A stretch of DNA of 64,000 bases from Acidimicrobiales bacterium (GCA_020439505.1 JAGQSO010000016.1:22348-86347), one strand, 5' to 3'. Shown: positions 35,101 to 42,540, counted from the first letter of the stretch. Notes: generated by a model not told the origin, from the letters alone. Numbers and translations: made by a program.

Positions 35101-35282
35101 TGGCGGCGCTTGGTGCTGCGCCGGTCGGGGAAGCCGAAGAGCATCCCGGTGACGAAGTCCATGAGGGTGGTCTTGCCGGACTCGTTGGGGCCGTGGACCA
35201 CGATCAGGCCGGGCGGGAGGTCGGTGACCTCGTTCTTGTGGAACTGGCCGAAGCCGTCGATGGACCAGCCGGTGATCCTCAT
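32190..35282 (-). CDS. YhaN/SbcC-like AAA ATPase with long coiled coil
   Basis: A 1030-residue SMC/Rad50-type ATPase. The N terminus has FGQF and Walker A GPNESGKTT (31-39). The middle is mostly charged coiled coil, interrupted by a hydrophobic stretch (LVPAVGGLALLAVLAGAGGLA onward, two segments), as in YhaN. The C terminus has the signature LSRGTVEQLYLSLRFALAEQL and Walker B LLLDDILVNSD. ATP hydrolysis residues appear intact. The start codon overlaps the stop of the nuclease-fold gene (ATGA), as in SbcD-SbcC and YhaO-YhaN pairs, which process DNA ends. The hydrophobic segments suggest membrane association. Confidence 0.85.
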   Translation of the reverse strand: MRITGWSIDGFGQFHKNEVTDLPPGLIVVHGPNESGKTTLMDFVTGMLFGFPDRRSTKRRHEPVNGGSLGGRLYVLDQVGIPVTIERGASIKSLQVIDDHGERSATALADLLGHVTPELFDNVFGVDLDALQGLRSLDEDAVRERIFSAGVVGAGRSAELALATLEASRNELFKPRGRGDAYQLRVLRTELAEATEELRAAQQVAAGITAQRRDLDEIRDRVTEFRRHGRSLQRRLELIHAVDDIWPAWSAALDARAHLDEDDKTPLPTLGEDYESRLVEARRAVETQAGATRDAEAEVARAEEQLALITLDTPALENADAVGRLDQQRGTELARRKRLVELDGHLAHYRAELDQQLNRLGPDCDDAWLAARPQSIESEAEMRRIGGEVQRARTALDRAIQTSRERDRALNLTTERLDKAKAERAAAGDPEAARRRVQEVAALYDLVAKLEQTERDEQTQRIALDAANRTAGSGLPTWLVPAVGGLALLAVLAGAGGLATGSAAIGAGSLVVGIGLAVVAVMLARHRPAAIEVDESSRPILPASEDVARLAEEVANRAHALGVGSRPSTVELMNLRQEAAEAHASAAGALQTHQEALQTETDHEAYSSDIRTVDRQSVGDADTELARASETWDGWLADHDLPSGLDPDGVGEFLAQLNLARQTSHSLATYTADRANEMAESKSFAAAVGAVAELMGEADDDVIRLLDRLVSRTAAARETDRDRERLSDLAGNARKTLAARASDTASASTALDVVVAESGAVDVAGAESVVHRLKDRQHLNAIIAEAEKALDLRAGNRRDESLELLGTRDPLGWQAEGLEVEQRIVEADSDHHEAAAELTRAEDALAATLTSSDVADLQLRVASLTAQLQQTARQWAVLASAHRIIEATRERYKRERQPMVVKRAAALFGEITDGRYDRLVVDGSTIFVVDTAGRQVDAASLSRGTVEQLYLSLRFALAEQLATTSPLPLLLDDILVNSDPGRGPRMARAIGHVAERQQVFMFTCHPWVVKMLTDEIPAHVIDLPSSRVSH

Positions 35283-36514
35283 GCCTGTCCTCCGGCGAAC
35301 TCGTTGAGGGCCAGGTCGAGGGCCCGGGCGGTGATCTCGCTTCCGGCGAGATCTATCGGTGCGGTCAGGTAGCGGGTGACGTCGGCCGGCAACGACGGAA
35401 GGGCGGACCTCCAGTCGTCGGCGCCGGGGGCCCCTTCCGCCGTGGCGAGCAGGTCGCTCAGGAAGTCGGTTCCCTGGCGAACCTCGTCCAGGTCGATCAC
35501 CGGGCGGGTGCGCCAGTCGATCCAGTCGACCCAGGTGAACGGGCTGGAGTTCGCTCCTGCGTTGAGCACCTTCAGGACCTTGGCCGCGGTGGCGGGGTCG
35601 ACCAGCTCGTCGTGAAGCGGGCTGCTTCCGGTCACCACCAGGTTCGCGACGACGGAGCGACCGTCGTGGGTCCCGGTGTCGGTCGCCGCCTGGCTTCGGT
35701 CGATCAGTTCGGTGACGGTGTGGAGGTCGGTGATGTCGACGGTGGCGGTGGTGAAACGAACGAGATCCACCGCCACCGGCTGAGGTTCGGCGACCTTGCC
35801 GCCGTCCACGGTGACCAGGAACGCCCCCGAGCCGACACGATCTGATGCGTCGGTGTTGCGGGCCTGGACGGTGCCGGGCTCGACCGTCCACGGGTCGCGG
35901 GAGTGGATGGTCGGTGTGTGGGCTCCACCCAGCGCCCAGTAGCCGATCGAGCGGCTGGCGAGCTCTCCCAAGGGAAGTCGGCCACTGCCGTGGCCCACGT
36001 GGAGCACCCCGACGTGAAACCCCTTGGACGCCTTGGATGGGAAGCGCGACACGATGTCGTCGGGGAGGCTGCGCGCCGGGTTGCTGACGCCGTGCACGGT
36101 GACGGTCTCCCCGCCGACCTCGAAGGTCACCGACTCGACTGGACTGCCGCTCGGCGGTGAACCGCCGAACACGTGGACTCCGTCGGGCCAGCCGTCGATT
36201 GCCGTCCAGCCGGTGGGGGCGGCGTCGTCGTGGCCCAGGACCACGAACGAACGGATACCGGCGGCCGCGAGGCGCGTCATCCCGTCGCGTAGGCAGAGCT
36301 GGGCCCGCAGCCCGTGGTCGGGCCCGGCGTAGAGACCACCGGAGAGCACCACGAAGTCCACCCCGTGGGCGATGGCCGAGTCGACGAGGGAGTCCCAGGC
36401 AAGGATCGACGCGTCCCGCAGTACCTCGGCTGCTCCCGCTGGCAGGTCCCGAGCCATGACCGACGCGACCGGCGCATCCAGGTGTAGGTCGGCAGCGTGC
36501 AGAAACGTAAACAT
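35279..36514 (-). CDS. YhaO/SbcD-like metallophosphoesterase with degenerate metal-binding motifs
   Basis: A 411-residue Mre11/SbcD-fold protein paired with the ATPase downstream. Motif I is intact (HAADLHLD) and so is motif IV (GVLHVGHG). Motif II, normally GDxFD, reads SGGLYAG (about 58-64). Motif III, normally GNHD, reads GHDD (94-97). Motif V, normally GHxH, reads GGAH (196-199). Several metal ligands are therefore missing and nuclease activity is doubtful; it may serve as a structural or regulatory partner. The ATG at 36514 is 6 nt after GGGGAG; the ATG at 36520 touches that site directly. Confidence 0.8.
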   Translation of the reverse strand: MFTFLHAADLHLDAPVASVMARDLPAGAAEVLRDASILAWDSLVDSAIAHGVDFVVLSGGLYAGPDHGLRAQLCLRDGMTRLAAAGIRSFVVLGHDDAAPTGWTAIDGWPDGVHVFGGSPPSGSPVESVTFEVGGETVTVHGVSNPARSLPDDIVSRFPSKASKGFHVGVLHVGHGSGRLPLGELASRSIGYWALGGAHTPTIHSRDPWTVEPGTVQARNTDASDRVGSGAFLVTVDGGKVAEPQPVAVDLVRFTTATVDITDLHTVTELIDRSQAATDTGTHDGRSVVANLVVTGSSPLHDELVDPATAAKVLKVLNAGANSSPFTWVDWIDWRTRPVIDLDEVRQGTDFLSDLLATAEGAPGADDWRSALPSLPADVTRYLTAPIDLAGSEITARALDLALNEFAGGQA

Positions 36515-36648
36515 CAACATCTCCCCGAGAGCGGCACTCGCGACGGCTTGGCGCCGGAGGTTACACCGGTCGGTCCCGTCGATCTCAGGGCGTCACCCCA
36601 GGTGGTTGGACCGACTCACAACGCGCGCGAAGTGGTCCGGCGTGATGG

Positions 36649-37014
36649 TCAGTTCGACGACGTATCGCTCTTCGACGACCCCGAAGATTGAGATCCGGAC
36701 CCCGACGAGGTGGAGGTAGGAGTACCTGAGCCCGAGGTGGAGGACGAGCTGGTCGAGTCGGTCGTGGTCGACGAGGACGCCTTCTTCGAACCGGTGTCGG
36801 AGCGGTCGGCGTCCTTTGTGGACCCGAACGTCCCCGCCGAGCGGCTGTCGGTCTTGTAGAAGCCGGAGCCCTTGAAGGTGATCCCCACGTTGCCGAAGAC
36901 CTTTTTGAGCGGCCCCTCACACTCGGGACAGGCGGTCAGCGCGTCGTCGGAGAAGGCCTGAACGACCTCGAACTCGTGGTCGCAGGCCTTGCAGCGGTAC
37001 TCATAGGTGGGCAT
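36649..37014 (-). CDS. FmdB-family zinc ribbon protein
   Basis: A 121-residue protein. Residues 1-55 are the FmdB regulatory zinc ribbon (MPTYEYRCKACDHEFEVVQ, CPECEGPLKKVFG, GITFKGSGFYKTDSR) with two CxxC pairs. The rest is a Ser/Thr/Gly low-complexity tail that is probably disordered. FmdB proteins have no settled function; some are tied to formamidase or amidase regulation. It is divergent from galU, as in related actinobacterial loci. Confidence 0.88.
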   Translation of the reverse strand: MPTYEYRCKACDHEFEVVQAFSDDALTACPECEGPLKKVFGNVGITFKGSGFYKTDSRSAGTFGSTKDADRSDTGSKKASSSTTTDSTSSSSTSGSGTPTSTSSGSGSQSSGSSKSDTSSN

Positions 37015-37137
37015 GGATCCTCGCGGGCGAGCGTGGGTGTGTGCGGCCCGGGCGGCGTTAGCAGTCTCGGGTGGTGAGTGCCAGTGTAGGGACGCCAGGA
37101 CCGTTGTTCACAGACGACGGTGCGCGACAATCGCCCG

Positions 37138-38031
37138 GTGACACCAGCAACCTCATCGGTCCGCAAGGCCGTGATCACCGCGGCGGGCCTGGGTACCCGT
37201 TTCCTTCCCGCCACCAAGGCCCAACCAAAAGAGATGCTGCCGGTGGTGGACAAGCCCGCCATCCAGTACGTGGTGGAGGAGGCGGTGGCGGCGGGTATCG
37301 ACGACATCCTGATCATCACCAGCCGCTCCAAACGCTCGATCGAGGACCACTTCGACCGTCAGTTCGAGCTCGAACACCACCTCTCCAACGCCGGTAAGCA
37401 GGACCTGCACGATGCGGTGGTGGACCTGGCGTCACTCGCCGACATCCACTTCGTGCGCCAGTCGTCACCCCTCGGCCTCGGCCACGCCGTCTCGGTGGCG
37501 CGCAAGCACGTGGGGGACAACCCCTTCGTCTTGTTGCTCGGCGACGAGTTCATGGACACCTCGTCGACCCTGCTCCCCGACATGATGCGCATCCACGACC
37601 AGTACGGCAGGTCGGTGCTGTCGCTCCAAGAGGTGCCCAGCGAGGAGATCGGCCGCTACGGAAGCGTCAAGCCCGAACCGATGTCGGACAACCTGGTCCA
37701 GATCCTCGACCTAGTGGAGAAGGCGCCGGCGGCCACCGCCCCCTCCAACCTGGCGGTGATGGGTCGCTACATCTTCACCCCCGAGATCTTCGACAAGATC
37801 GACAAGGTCGAGCCCGGGGTGGGAGGCGAGATCCAGCTCACCGACGCGATCGCCATGCTCATCGCCGATCAGGCGGTGTACGGCGTGGTGTTCGAAGGGG
37901 GGCGACACGACACCGGCACCGTCCCCGCCTACCTGGAGACGATCGTCGAGCTGGCGCTGTCCCGTGACGACATCGGCCCCGATTTCGGTCGATTCCTGGC
38001 TGAAACGTGCCGGCGGCGCGGCCTGATCTGA
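37138..38031 (+). CDS. galU: UTP-glucose-1-phosphate uridylyltransferase
   Basis: A 297-residue nucleotidyltransferase making UDP-glucose. The N-terminal signature AGLGTRFLPATKAQPKEMLPV is complete; GDEF and GGEIQLTDAI are further conserved blocks. GTG at 37138 is chosen because GACAAT (37126-37131) lies exactly 6 nt before it with TTGTTC upstream at -35 distance; a GTG at 37120 would add six residues. UDP-glucose feeds envelope glycans. moeA begins 6 bp after the stop, so the two are co-transcribed. Confidence 0.93.
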   Translation: MTPATSSVRKAVITAAGLGTRFLPATKAQPKEMLPVVDKPAIQYVVEEAVAAGIDDILIITSRSKRSIEDHFDRQFELEHHLSNAGKQDLHDAVVDLASLADIHFVRQSSPLGLGHAVSVARKHVGDNPFVLLLGDEFMDTSSTLLPDMMRIHDQYGRSVLSLQEVPSEEIGRYGSVKPEPMSDNLVQILDLVEKAPAATAPSNLAVMGRYIFTPEIFDKIDKVEPGVGGEIQLTDAIAMLIADQAVYGVVFEGGRHDTGTVPAYLETIVELALSRDDIGPDFGRFLAETCRRRGLI

Positions 38032-38037
38032 GCCTCG

Positions 38038-39261
38038 ATGCCGATGATCTCCTACGCCGACGCCAGGGCCCATGTGCTGGCCCGGTGCACTCGGCTGTCA
38101 CCCCGCACCGTCGATCTCGACGACGCAGCGGGCTCCGTTCTGGCCACCGACGTGGTCGCGGCCGAGGCGGTTCCACCGTTCGCCAACTCGGCCATGGACG
38201 GTTACGCGATAAGGGCGGACGACGTCGAGGGCGCCTCTCCGGCCTCTCCGGTCCGGCTCCGGGTGGTGGGGACCGTGCTGGCCGGACAGGCCGGTGACCT
38301 CGACGTAGGGACCGGGTGTGCGGCGCGGATCATGACCGGGGCACCGATGCCGCGGGGAGCGGACGCGGTGGTGGTGGTCGAACGGTCCGAGATGGTCGGT
38401 CCCGATGAGGTGCTGCTGTCCGAAGGCGCTCATCTCGGCCGCCACGTACGCCCAGCCGGAGACGACGTCGCACCGGGTGACCTGGTGCTGGAGGCGGGAA
38501 CGGTGCTCGCTCCCGCGCACCTAGGCGTGCTGGCATCGGTGGGATGTCGTCGGCCGGTGGTCGTTCCCCGTCCGTCGGTGGCGGTGGTGTCGACGGGAGA
38601 CGAGCTCGTAGACGACGACCGACCGCTCGGCCCCGGCCAGATACGCGAGACCAACCGGCCCACGCTGATGGCGGCGGTCACCGCCTTCGGGATGCGGGCG
38701 GTCGACTTCGGCACGGTCCCCGACGACGCGGGTCAGATCCGCGCCGCGCTGATCGCCGCGGCGAGCGCCCATGACGCGGTCATCACCACCGGTGGCGTGT
38801 CGATGGGAGACGTCGACCTCGTCAAGGTGGTGCTCGGCGAAGTGGCCGACATGACCTGGATGCAGGTTGCCATCCGGCCGGCCAAGCCCTTCGCCTTCGG
38901 AGTCCTCGACGGGACCCCGGTGTTCGGGCTCCCCGGCAACCCGGTGTCATCGTTGGTGTCACTGGCCATGTTGGCGCTACCCGGGCTGCGGGCCATGGCG
39001 GGGCGCGGTGACCTGGATTTGCCCCGCGTTCGGGTGCGCGTCGCGGAAGGGCTGGACACCAGGACCGACGGGCGAACCGCCTTCGTGAGGGCCCGGGTCG
39101 GGTGGGTCGACGGCCGGTTCGAGGCCGTGCCGGTCAGTCGACAGGGGTCTCACCAGTTGGCGGCCTCGGCCGACGCCAACGCGCTGCTCGTCGTCGACGG
39201 AGCGGTGCAGCCGGGCGAAACGGCCGACGCCGTGCTGTTGCGCGATCCCTTCGGTCCCTGA
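38038..39261 (+). CDS. moeA: Molybdopterin molybdotransferase MoeA (gephyrin-like Glp candidate)
   Basis: A 407-residue MoeA. Domain order is normal: N-terminal PFANSAMDGYAIRADD, the central MogA-like domain with STGDEL, TTGGVSMGDVDLVK and GLPGNPVSS, then a C-terminal beta domain. MoeA inserts molybdate into molybdopterin-AMP. In actinobacteria the MoeA next to galU is often the gephyrin-like protein Glp, which also takes part in cell division with the membrane receptor GlpR; a GlpR-like gene lies at 41093. The cofactor is needed by the molybdoenzyme at 55420. Confidence 0.92.
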   Translation: MPMISYADARAHVLARCTRLSPRTVDLDDAAGSVLATDVVAAEAVPPFANSAMDGYAIRADDVEGASPASPVRLRVVGTVLAGQAGDLDVGTGCAARIMTGAPMPRGADAVVVVERSEMVGPDEVLLSEGAHLGRHVRPAGDDVAPGDLVLEAGTVLAPAHLGVLASVGCRRPVVVPRPSVAVVSTGDELVDDDRPLGPGQIRETNRPTLMAAVTAFGMRAVDFGTVPDDAGQIRAALIAAASAHDAVITTGGVSMGDVDLVKVVLGEVADMTWMQVAIRPAKPFAFGVLDGTPVFGLPGNPVSSLVSLAMLALPGLRAMAGRGDLDLPRVRVRVAEGLDTRTDGRTAFVRARVGWVDGRFEAVPVSRQGSHQLAASADANALLVVDGAVQPGETADAVLLRDPFGP

Positions 39262-39269
39262 CCCGTCGG

Positions 39270-40322
39270 TCAGCCGCCGATCTGGGACATGGAGCGGGTG
39301 GGTCGGGTGAAGGACACCTCGGAGATGCCGTGCCCGGCCCATTTACCCGCGATCGTCTTGCGGATCGCGGTGTCCAGGGCCGCTTCGAGATCGGTACGAG
39401 GATCGCGGAGGATGGCGCGGAGGTCGGTTTCAGCGGTGGCGAAAAGGCAGGACCGGAGCTGGCCGTCGGAGGTGAGCCGGACCCTGTCGCAACTCGAGCA
39501 GAACGGCTCGGTGACGCTGCCGATCACGCCGACCTCTCCGATTCCGTCGGCGAAGCGCAACACCCTGGCCGGGCTCGACGAACGGGCCGACGTGACGAGC
39601 GGGAACACGGTGTCGATCCGTTCGACGATCTCATGAGCCGGTACCACCGAGCGGCGGGCCCAACGCCGGTCCGCGTCGAGAGGCATGAACTCGATGAAGC
39701 GGACGGTCACGCCTTCTTCCCGCCCGAACCGGGCGAAGTCGACCACCTCGTCGTCGTTGAAGCCCCGCGTCACCACCACGTTCACCTTGACCGGGGCGAG
39801 ACCGGCAGCCACCGCGGCCCGGATGCCATCTAGCACCGCCGGCAGGGCGTCCCGGCGGGTGGCGGTCTGGAACCGATCGGGCCGCAAGGAGTCCAGCGAC
39901 ACGTTGACCCGGCGCAGCCCGGCATCGGCCAGGGCCGGTGCGAGTCGGGTCAGGCGGGAGCCATTGGTGGTCAGGGCGAGGTCGACCGGCAGCGAGGCAA
40001 GCCTGGTCACCACGTCGACGAGGTCGGCCCTCACCGTCGGCTCACCGCCGGTCAGGCGGATGCTGGTGAAGCCGAAGCTCTCCACGAACCGTCGGGCGAC
40101 GCGCCCCAACTCCTCGGCGGTGAGCTGGGATTCAGGCGGCTGCCAGCTCAGGCCATCCTCGGGCATGCAGTACGTGCACCGGAAGTTGCAGCGGTCCGTC
40201 ACCGAGATACGCAGGTCGCGGTGCACCCGCCCGAACCCGTCCACCAGCGGGGTGGTGGTCCCCGACGCGACGGCCGGGGGGGACGGGGGCCAGGCGGTCG
40301 AGGTTCCGGCGGGAGCGACCAT
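39270..40322 (-). CDS. moaA: GTP 3',8-cyclase MoaA
   Basis: A 350-residue radical SAM enzyme for the first step of molybdenum cofactor synthesis. It has the N-terminal cluster motif CNFRCTYC, the SAM-binding TGGEPTVR, the C-terminal second cluster (CSSCDRVRLTSDGQLRSC) and the terminal GG needed for activity. It is translated 9 bp after moaC and is convergent with moeA. The first 30 residues are Pro/Thr-rich and may be partly dispensable, so the exact start is a little uncertain. Confidence 0.95.
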   Translation of the reverse strand: MVAPAGTSTAWPPSPPAVASGTTTPLVDGFGRVHRDLRISVTDRCNFRCTYCMPEDGLSWQPPESQLTAEELGRVARRFVESFGFTSIRLTGGEPTVRADLVDVVTRLASLPVDLALTTNGSRLTRLAPALADAGLRRVNVSLDSLRPDRFQTATRRDALPAVLDGIRAAVAAGLAPVKVNVVVTRGFNDDEVVDFARFGREEGVTVRFIEFMPLDADRRWARRSVVPAHEIVERIDTVFPLVTSARSSSPARVLRFADGIGEVGVIGSVTEPFCSSCDRVRLTSDGQLRSCLFATAETDLRAILRDPRTDLEAALDTAIRKTIAGKWAGHGISEVSFTRPTRSMSQIGG

Positions 40323-40331
40323 GGTGTTCGG

Positions 40332-40835
40332 CTACAACCCGAGGTCCAGTTCGGGGTCGCTGGATTCGCGGCGGTAGACGCCTGAGCGTCCCCCCGTCTT
40401 CTCCCACAGGGTGACGTCTCCGATGGTCATCGCCCGGTCCGCCGACTTGCACATGTCGTAGATGGTCAGCGCCGCCACCGTCACCGCGGTCAGGGCTTCC
40501 ATCTCGACGCCGGTCCTGTCGACGGTGTCGACATGAGCCTCAATCTCGATGTAGGCGTCGTCGATGTGGAAGTTGACGAGTACGGCCCCGACCAGGAGGG
40601 GGTGGCACAACGGGATCAGGTCGGCGGTGCGTTTGGCCGCCTGGATCCCGGCCACCCGGGCCACGTTGAGCACGTCTCCCTTGCCGACCGCGCCCCGGGC
40701 AACCAGGGCCGTGGTCTCGGGTTGCATGTACACCCGGCCCCTGGCCACGGCCCGGCGGTGAGAGGGGTCCTTGGGGGTGACATCGACCATGCGGGCCCTG
40801 CCCAACGGATCGAGGTGGGTCAATCGTTCGGGCAT
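40332..40835 (-). CDS. moaC: Cyclic pyranopterin monophosphate synthase MoaC
   Basis: A 167-residue MoaC, acting after MoaA. PLCHPLLVG, GVEMEALTAV and IYDMCKSADRAMTIGDVTLWEKTGG carry the conserved His, Glu and Lys residues. The ATG at 40835 follows TAGACT (40847-40842) by 6 nt, a leaderless start. It forms an operon with moaA. Confidence 0.95.
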   Translation of the reverse strand: MPERLTHLDPLGRARMVDVTPKDPSHRRAVARGRVYMQPETTALVARGAVGKGDVLNVARVAGIQAAKRTADLIPLCHPLLVGAVLVNFHIDDAYIEIEAHVDTVDRTGVEMEALTAVTVAALTIYDMCKSADRAMTIGDVTLWEKTGGRSGVYRRESSDPELDLGL

Positions 40836-40934
40836 GGTGGGAGTCTATGAGACCCTCCGCCCTGATAGCGCAGGCAAGGCCCTGTTCCGTCGGCCTGATG
40901 CGACCCTTGTCACCGGTGCTGGCGGCCGTTCGCG

Positions 40935-40956
40935 TTTCGTAGTAATTTCGTAACAA
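40935..40956. promoter_or_regulatory. 11-bp direct repeat, possible response-regulator site
   Basis: TTTCGTAGTAA (40935-40945) is followed at once by TTTCGTAACAA (40946-40956). It is one of the few AT-rich spots in the window and lies in the divergent region between moaC and the GlpR-like gene. Direct repeats with one-helical-turn spacing are typical of OmpR/PhoP-type regulators. Confidence 0.35.
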
Positions 40957-41092
40957 CCGCAGTATCCCGTCATACGTCTCCGGGCGTGGGCGTGGATCTG
41001 GAATCCCTCCCGGGTTCTGGCTCAGTGCACCATCCACCATTCGGTCGGTGTCTGGGGTTACGGTCCCGACTAGACGAAGGCAGGCCTGGAGC

Positions 41093-41554
41093 GTGACGAT
41101 GCTTTTCCTGGTGATCCTGGCGAGTGTGTGGGCCGCGGTTCTGGTACCCAAGTTCCTCGAGGCCCGCCGTGAGGGTCGTCCCGGTAGCTCGATCTCGTCG
41201 TTCCGCTCCCAGCTCTCGACGCTGGGTCGCGCCACACCCGGAAGCCATCTGCACCCGATGCCGGTCTACGCCGCTCCGTCGATCCGCCTGGCACCGCTCG
41301 ATGCCCGTCGTCGTCGCCGTGACGTCCTGGTCTCCCTGCTCGGTGCGTCGGCCTTCACCCTGCTGCTGGCGGTGCTGCTGGGCGGGTTCTTCATCATGTT
41401 GTTCCTGCTGACCGCCGGAGCATGCGGCGCCTACATCTACGCCCTGCGCCAGATCCACCTGCGCTCGATCGAGCGCGCTGCCAAGGTCCGCCCCCTACGG
41501 GTAGCAGCTCCAGCCCCCCACCCAATGATCGCCCTCCGCCGCTCAGCCAACTGA
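41093..41554 (+). CDS. glpR: GlpR-like membrane protein (gephyrin-like molybdotransferase receptor family)
   Basis: A 153-residue protein: an N-terminal membrane helix (MLFLVILASVWAAVLVPKFL) followed by a basic ARREGRP and an SFRSQLSTLGR segment, then an arginine cluster RRRRRDVL and a helical hairpin in the membrane (SLLGASAFTLLLAVLLGGFF and LFLLTAGACGAYIYAL). The layout resembles the actinobacterial GlpR proteins found near galU-moeA, which are reported receptors for the MoeA-like protein Glp at the septum. It is shorter than typical GlpR proteins, so the assignment is tentative. GTG at 41093 has GGAG just upstream. Confidence 0.6.
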   Translation: MTMLFLVILASVWAAVLVPKFLEARREGRPGSSISSFRSQLSTLGRATPGSHLHPMPVYAAPSIRLAPLDARRRRRDVLVSLLGASAFTLLLAVLLGGFFIMLFLLTAGACGAYIYALRQIHLRSIERAAKVRPLRVAAPAPHPMIALRRSAN

Positions 41555-41556
41555 CC

Positions 41557-41626
41557 CCGGGCCTCCGGCCCCGGCTAGCCCGAAGATCAACTCCGGGCCT
41601 CCGGCCCCCGGCTAGCCCGAAGATCA
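41557..41626 (+). repeat. Tandem duplication of a 33/34-bp unit
   Basis: The unit begins CCGGGCCTCCGGCCCC and ends CTAGCCCGAAGATCA. Copies lie at 41557-41589 and 41593-41626, the second with one extra C. It starts 2 bp after the GlpR-like stop codon. Each unit contains GGGCCTCCGGCCC, which could fold into a short hairpin, so the pair may act as a tandem terminator. Confidence 0.7.
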
Positions 41627-41691
41627 TCGACCCCAGGCAATCCAGCTCAGCCGGGCAACGTGCGCCGAAGGCAGAGGCGCCATCGGGCACC

Positions 41692-41828
41692 GTTTGCGAC
41701 GTTTCCCAGGGCACCGGACACCTGAGTTCGAGACAAGTCGTAGGGAAACGTCGCAAACCCGTCCAGGCGCCGCAGCGAAGCGAGGACCGGCCTGGACGGA
41801 ACCAGAAATCGTCCGCCGAAGGCGGTCC
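41692..41828 (+). repeat. Structured dispersed repeat, copy B
   Basis: Same three-hairpin order as copy A at 7334. P1 is a perfect 16-bp stem, GTTTGCGACGTTTCCC (41692-41707) with GGGAAACGTCGCAAAC (41743-41758). P2 is GTCCAGGC (41761-41768) with GCCTGGAC (41790-41797). P3 is GTCCGCC-GAA-GGCGGTCC (41811-41828). The blocks around P2 and P3 are almost identical to copy A, including GACGGAACCAG and AATCGTCCGCC. It lies in a 337-bp stretch (41555-41891) without genes. Confidence 0.7.
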
Positions 41829-41842
41829 AAGAGACCTGTACC

Positions 41843-41877
41843 GCGCAAAGGCCCGAGAGTCTCCTGGGCCTTTGCGC
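41843..41877. terminator. Strong bidirectional hairpin
   Basis: GCGCAAAGGCCC (41843-41854) pairs perfectly with GGGCCTTTGCGC (41866-41877); GAGA/TCTC can extend pairing into the loop. It lies between the converging GlpR-like gene/repeat and the CAP gene (stop at 41892). There is no U-run. Confidence 0.65.
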
Positions 41878-41891
41878 AGAGGCCGCAGGCC

Positions 41892-42353
41892 TTAGCAGGT
41901 CTGGATGAACGAGTGGACGGTGAAGATCACGGTCTGGCCGTTGACCTTGCCGGTGGCGTAGCCGACGCCGACCCCGTTCCAGGCGGTGTTGAGGATGTTG
42001 CTGCGGTGGCCGGGGGAGGCCATGTAGGCGTCCTCGATCTGGGCGACCGTGCCGCCGTAGCCGACGTTCTCGCCCAGGCCACACCAGTTGACGGTGATCC
42101 CGTCGCTCAGGTTGGAGTGCGAGAGCTTCCCGTCGCGGGCGATCTTCTCGGCCCAGGCTTGGGCCTTGGCCTGCGCCTGGGCCTGGATGGACAGGGCGGT
42201 GCGGCCGTTGGCCTGACGGTCGGCGTTCAGCTCGCTCTGCACCTGCGCCTGGCCGTCGGTTAGGCATCCGGTGAGCAGAAGGGCCACGGCGGCGGTGCCG
42301 GCGGTGGCGGTCAGTCGACGGAAGGTGCGGGCGGAGGGTGCTGCGAGTGCCAT
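41892..42353 (-). CDS. CAP-domain secreted lipoprotein
   Basis: A 153-residue CAP/SCP protein. The signal peptide has lipobox LLTGC (C30). The CAP domain starts at LNADRQANGRTALS and includes KLSHSNLSDG, GENVGYGG, AYMASPGHRSNILN and GVGVGYATG. The His/Glu cavity residues typical of CAP proteins are present (HSN, GEN, GHR). Bacterial CAP proteins are exported and mostly of unknown function; some bind lipids. It lies downstream of the tRNA-Ala gene on the same strand. Confidence 0.88.
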   Translation of the reverse strand: MALAAPSARTFRRLTATAGTAAVALLLTGCLTDGQAQVQSELNADRQANGRTALSIQAQAQAKAQAWAEKIARDGKLSHSNLSDGITVNWCGLGENVGYGGTVAQIEDAYMASPGHRSNILNTAWNGVGVGYATGKVNGQTVIFTVHSFIQTC

Positions 42354-42396
42354 GCCAAAGGTTTCGACATGATCGCACTGAAGCTTTAGCCACGAA

Positions 42397-42472
42397 TGGT
42401 GGAGGTGAGGGGAATCGAACCCCTGGCCTCCTCGATGCGACCGAGGCGCTCTACCAACTGAGCTACACCCCC
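42397..42472 (-). tRNA. tRNA-Ala (anticodon CGC)
   Basis: A 76-nt cloverleaf. The acceptor stem GGGGGTG pairs with CACCTCC and includes the G3-U70 pair that identifies tRNA-Ala. The D-arm is GCTCAGTTGGTAGAGC. The anticodon stem CCTCG/CGAGG holds the loop GTCGCAT, with CGC at positions 34-36. The T-arm is AGGGGTTCGATTCCCCT and CCA is encoded. It reads GCG codons. AACCTA at 42487-42492 gives a TAGGTT -10 box on the minus strand. Confidence 0.97.
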
Positions 42473-42540
42473 TTGCGGGAGGGCTAAACCTAGCGCGCCG
42501 TTCACCGGGATCGAAGATCGACGTCTGGTGTACGCAGCGG

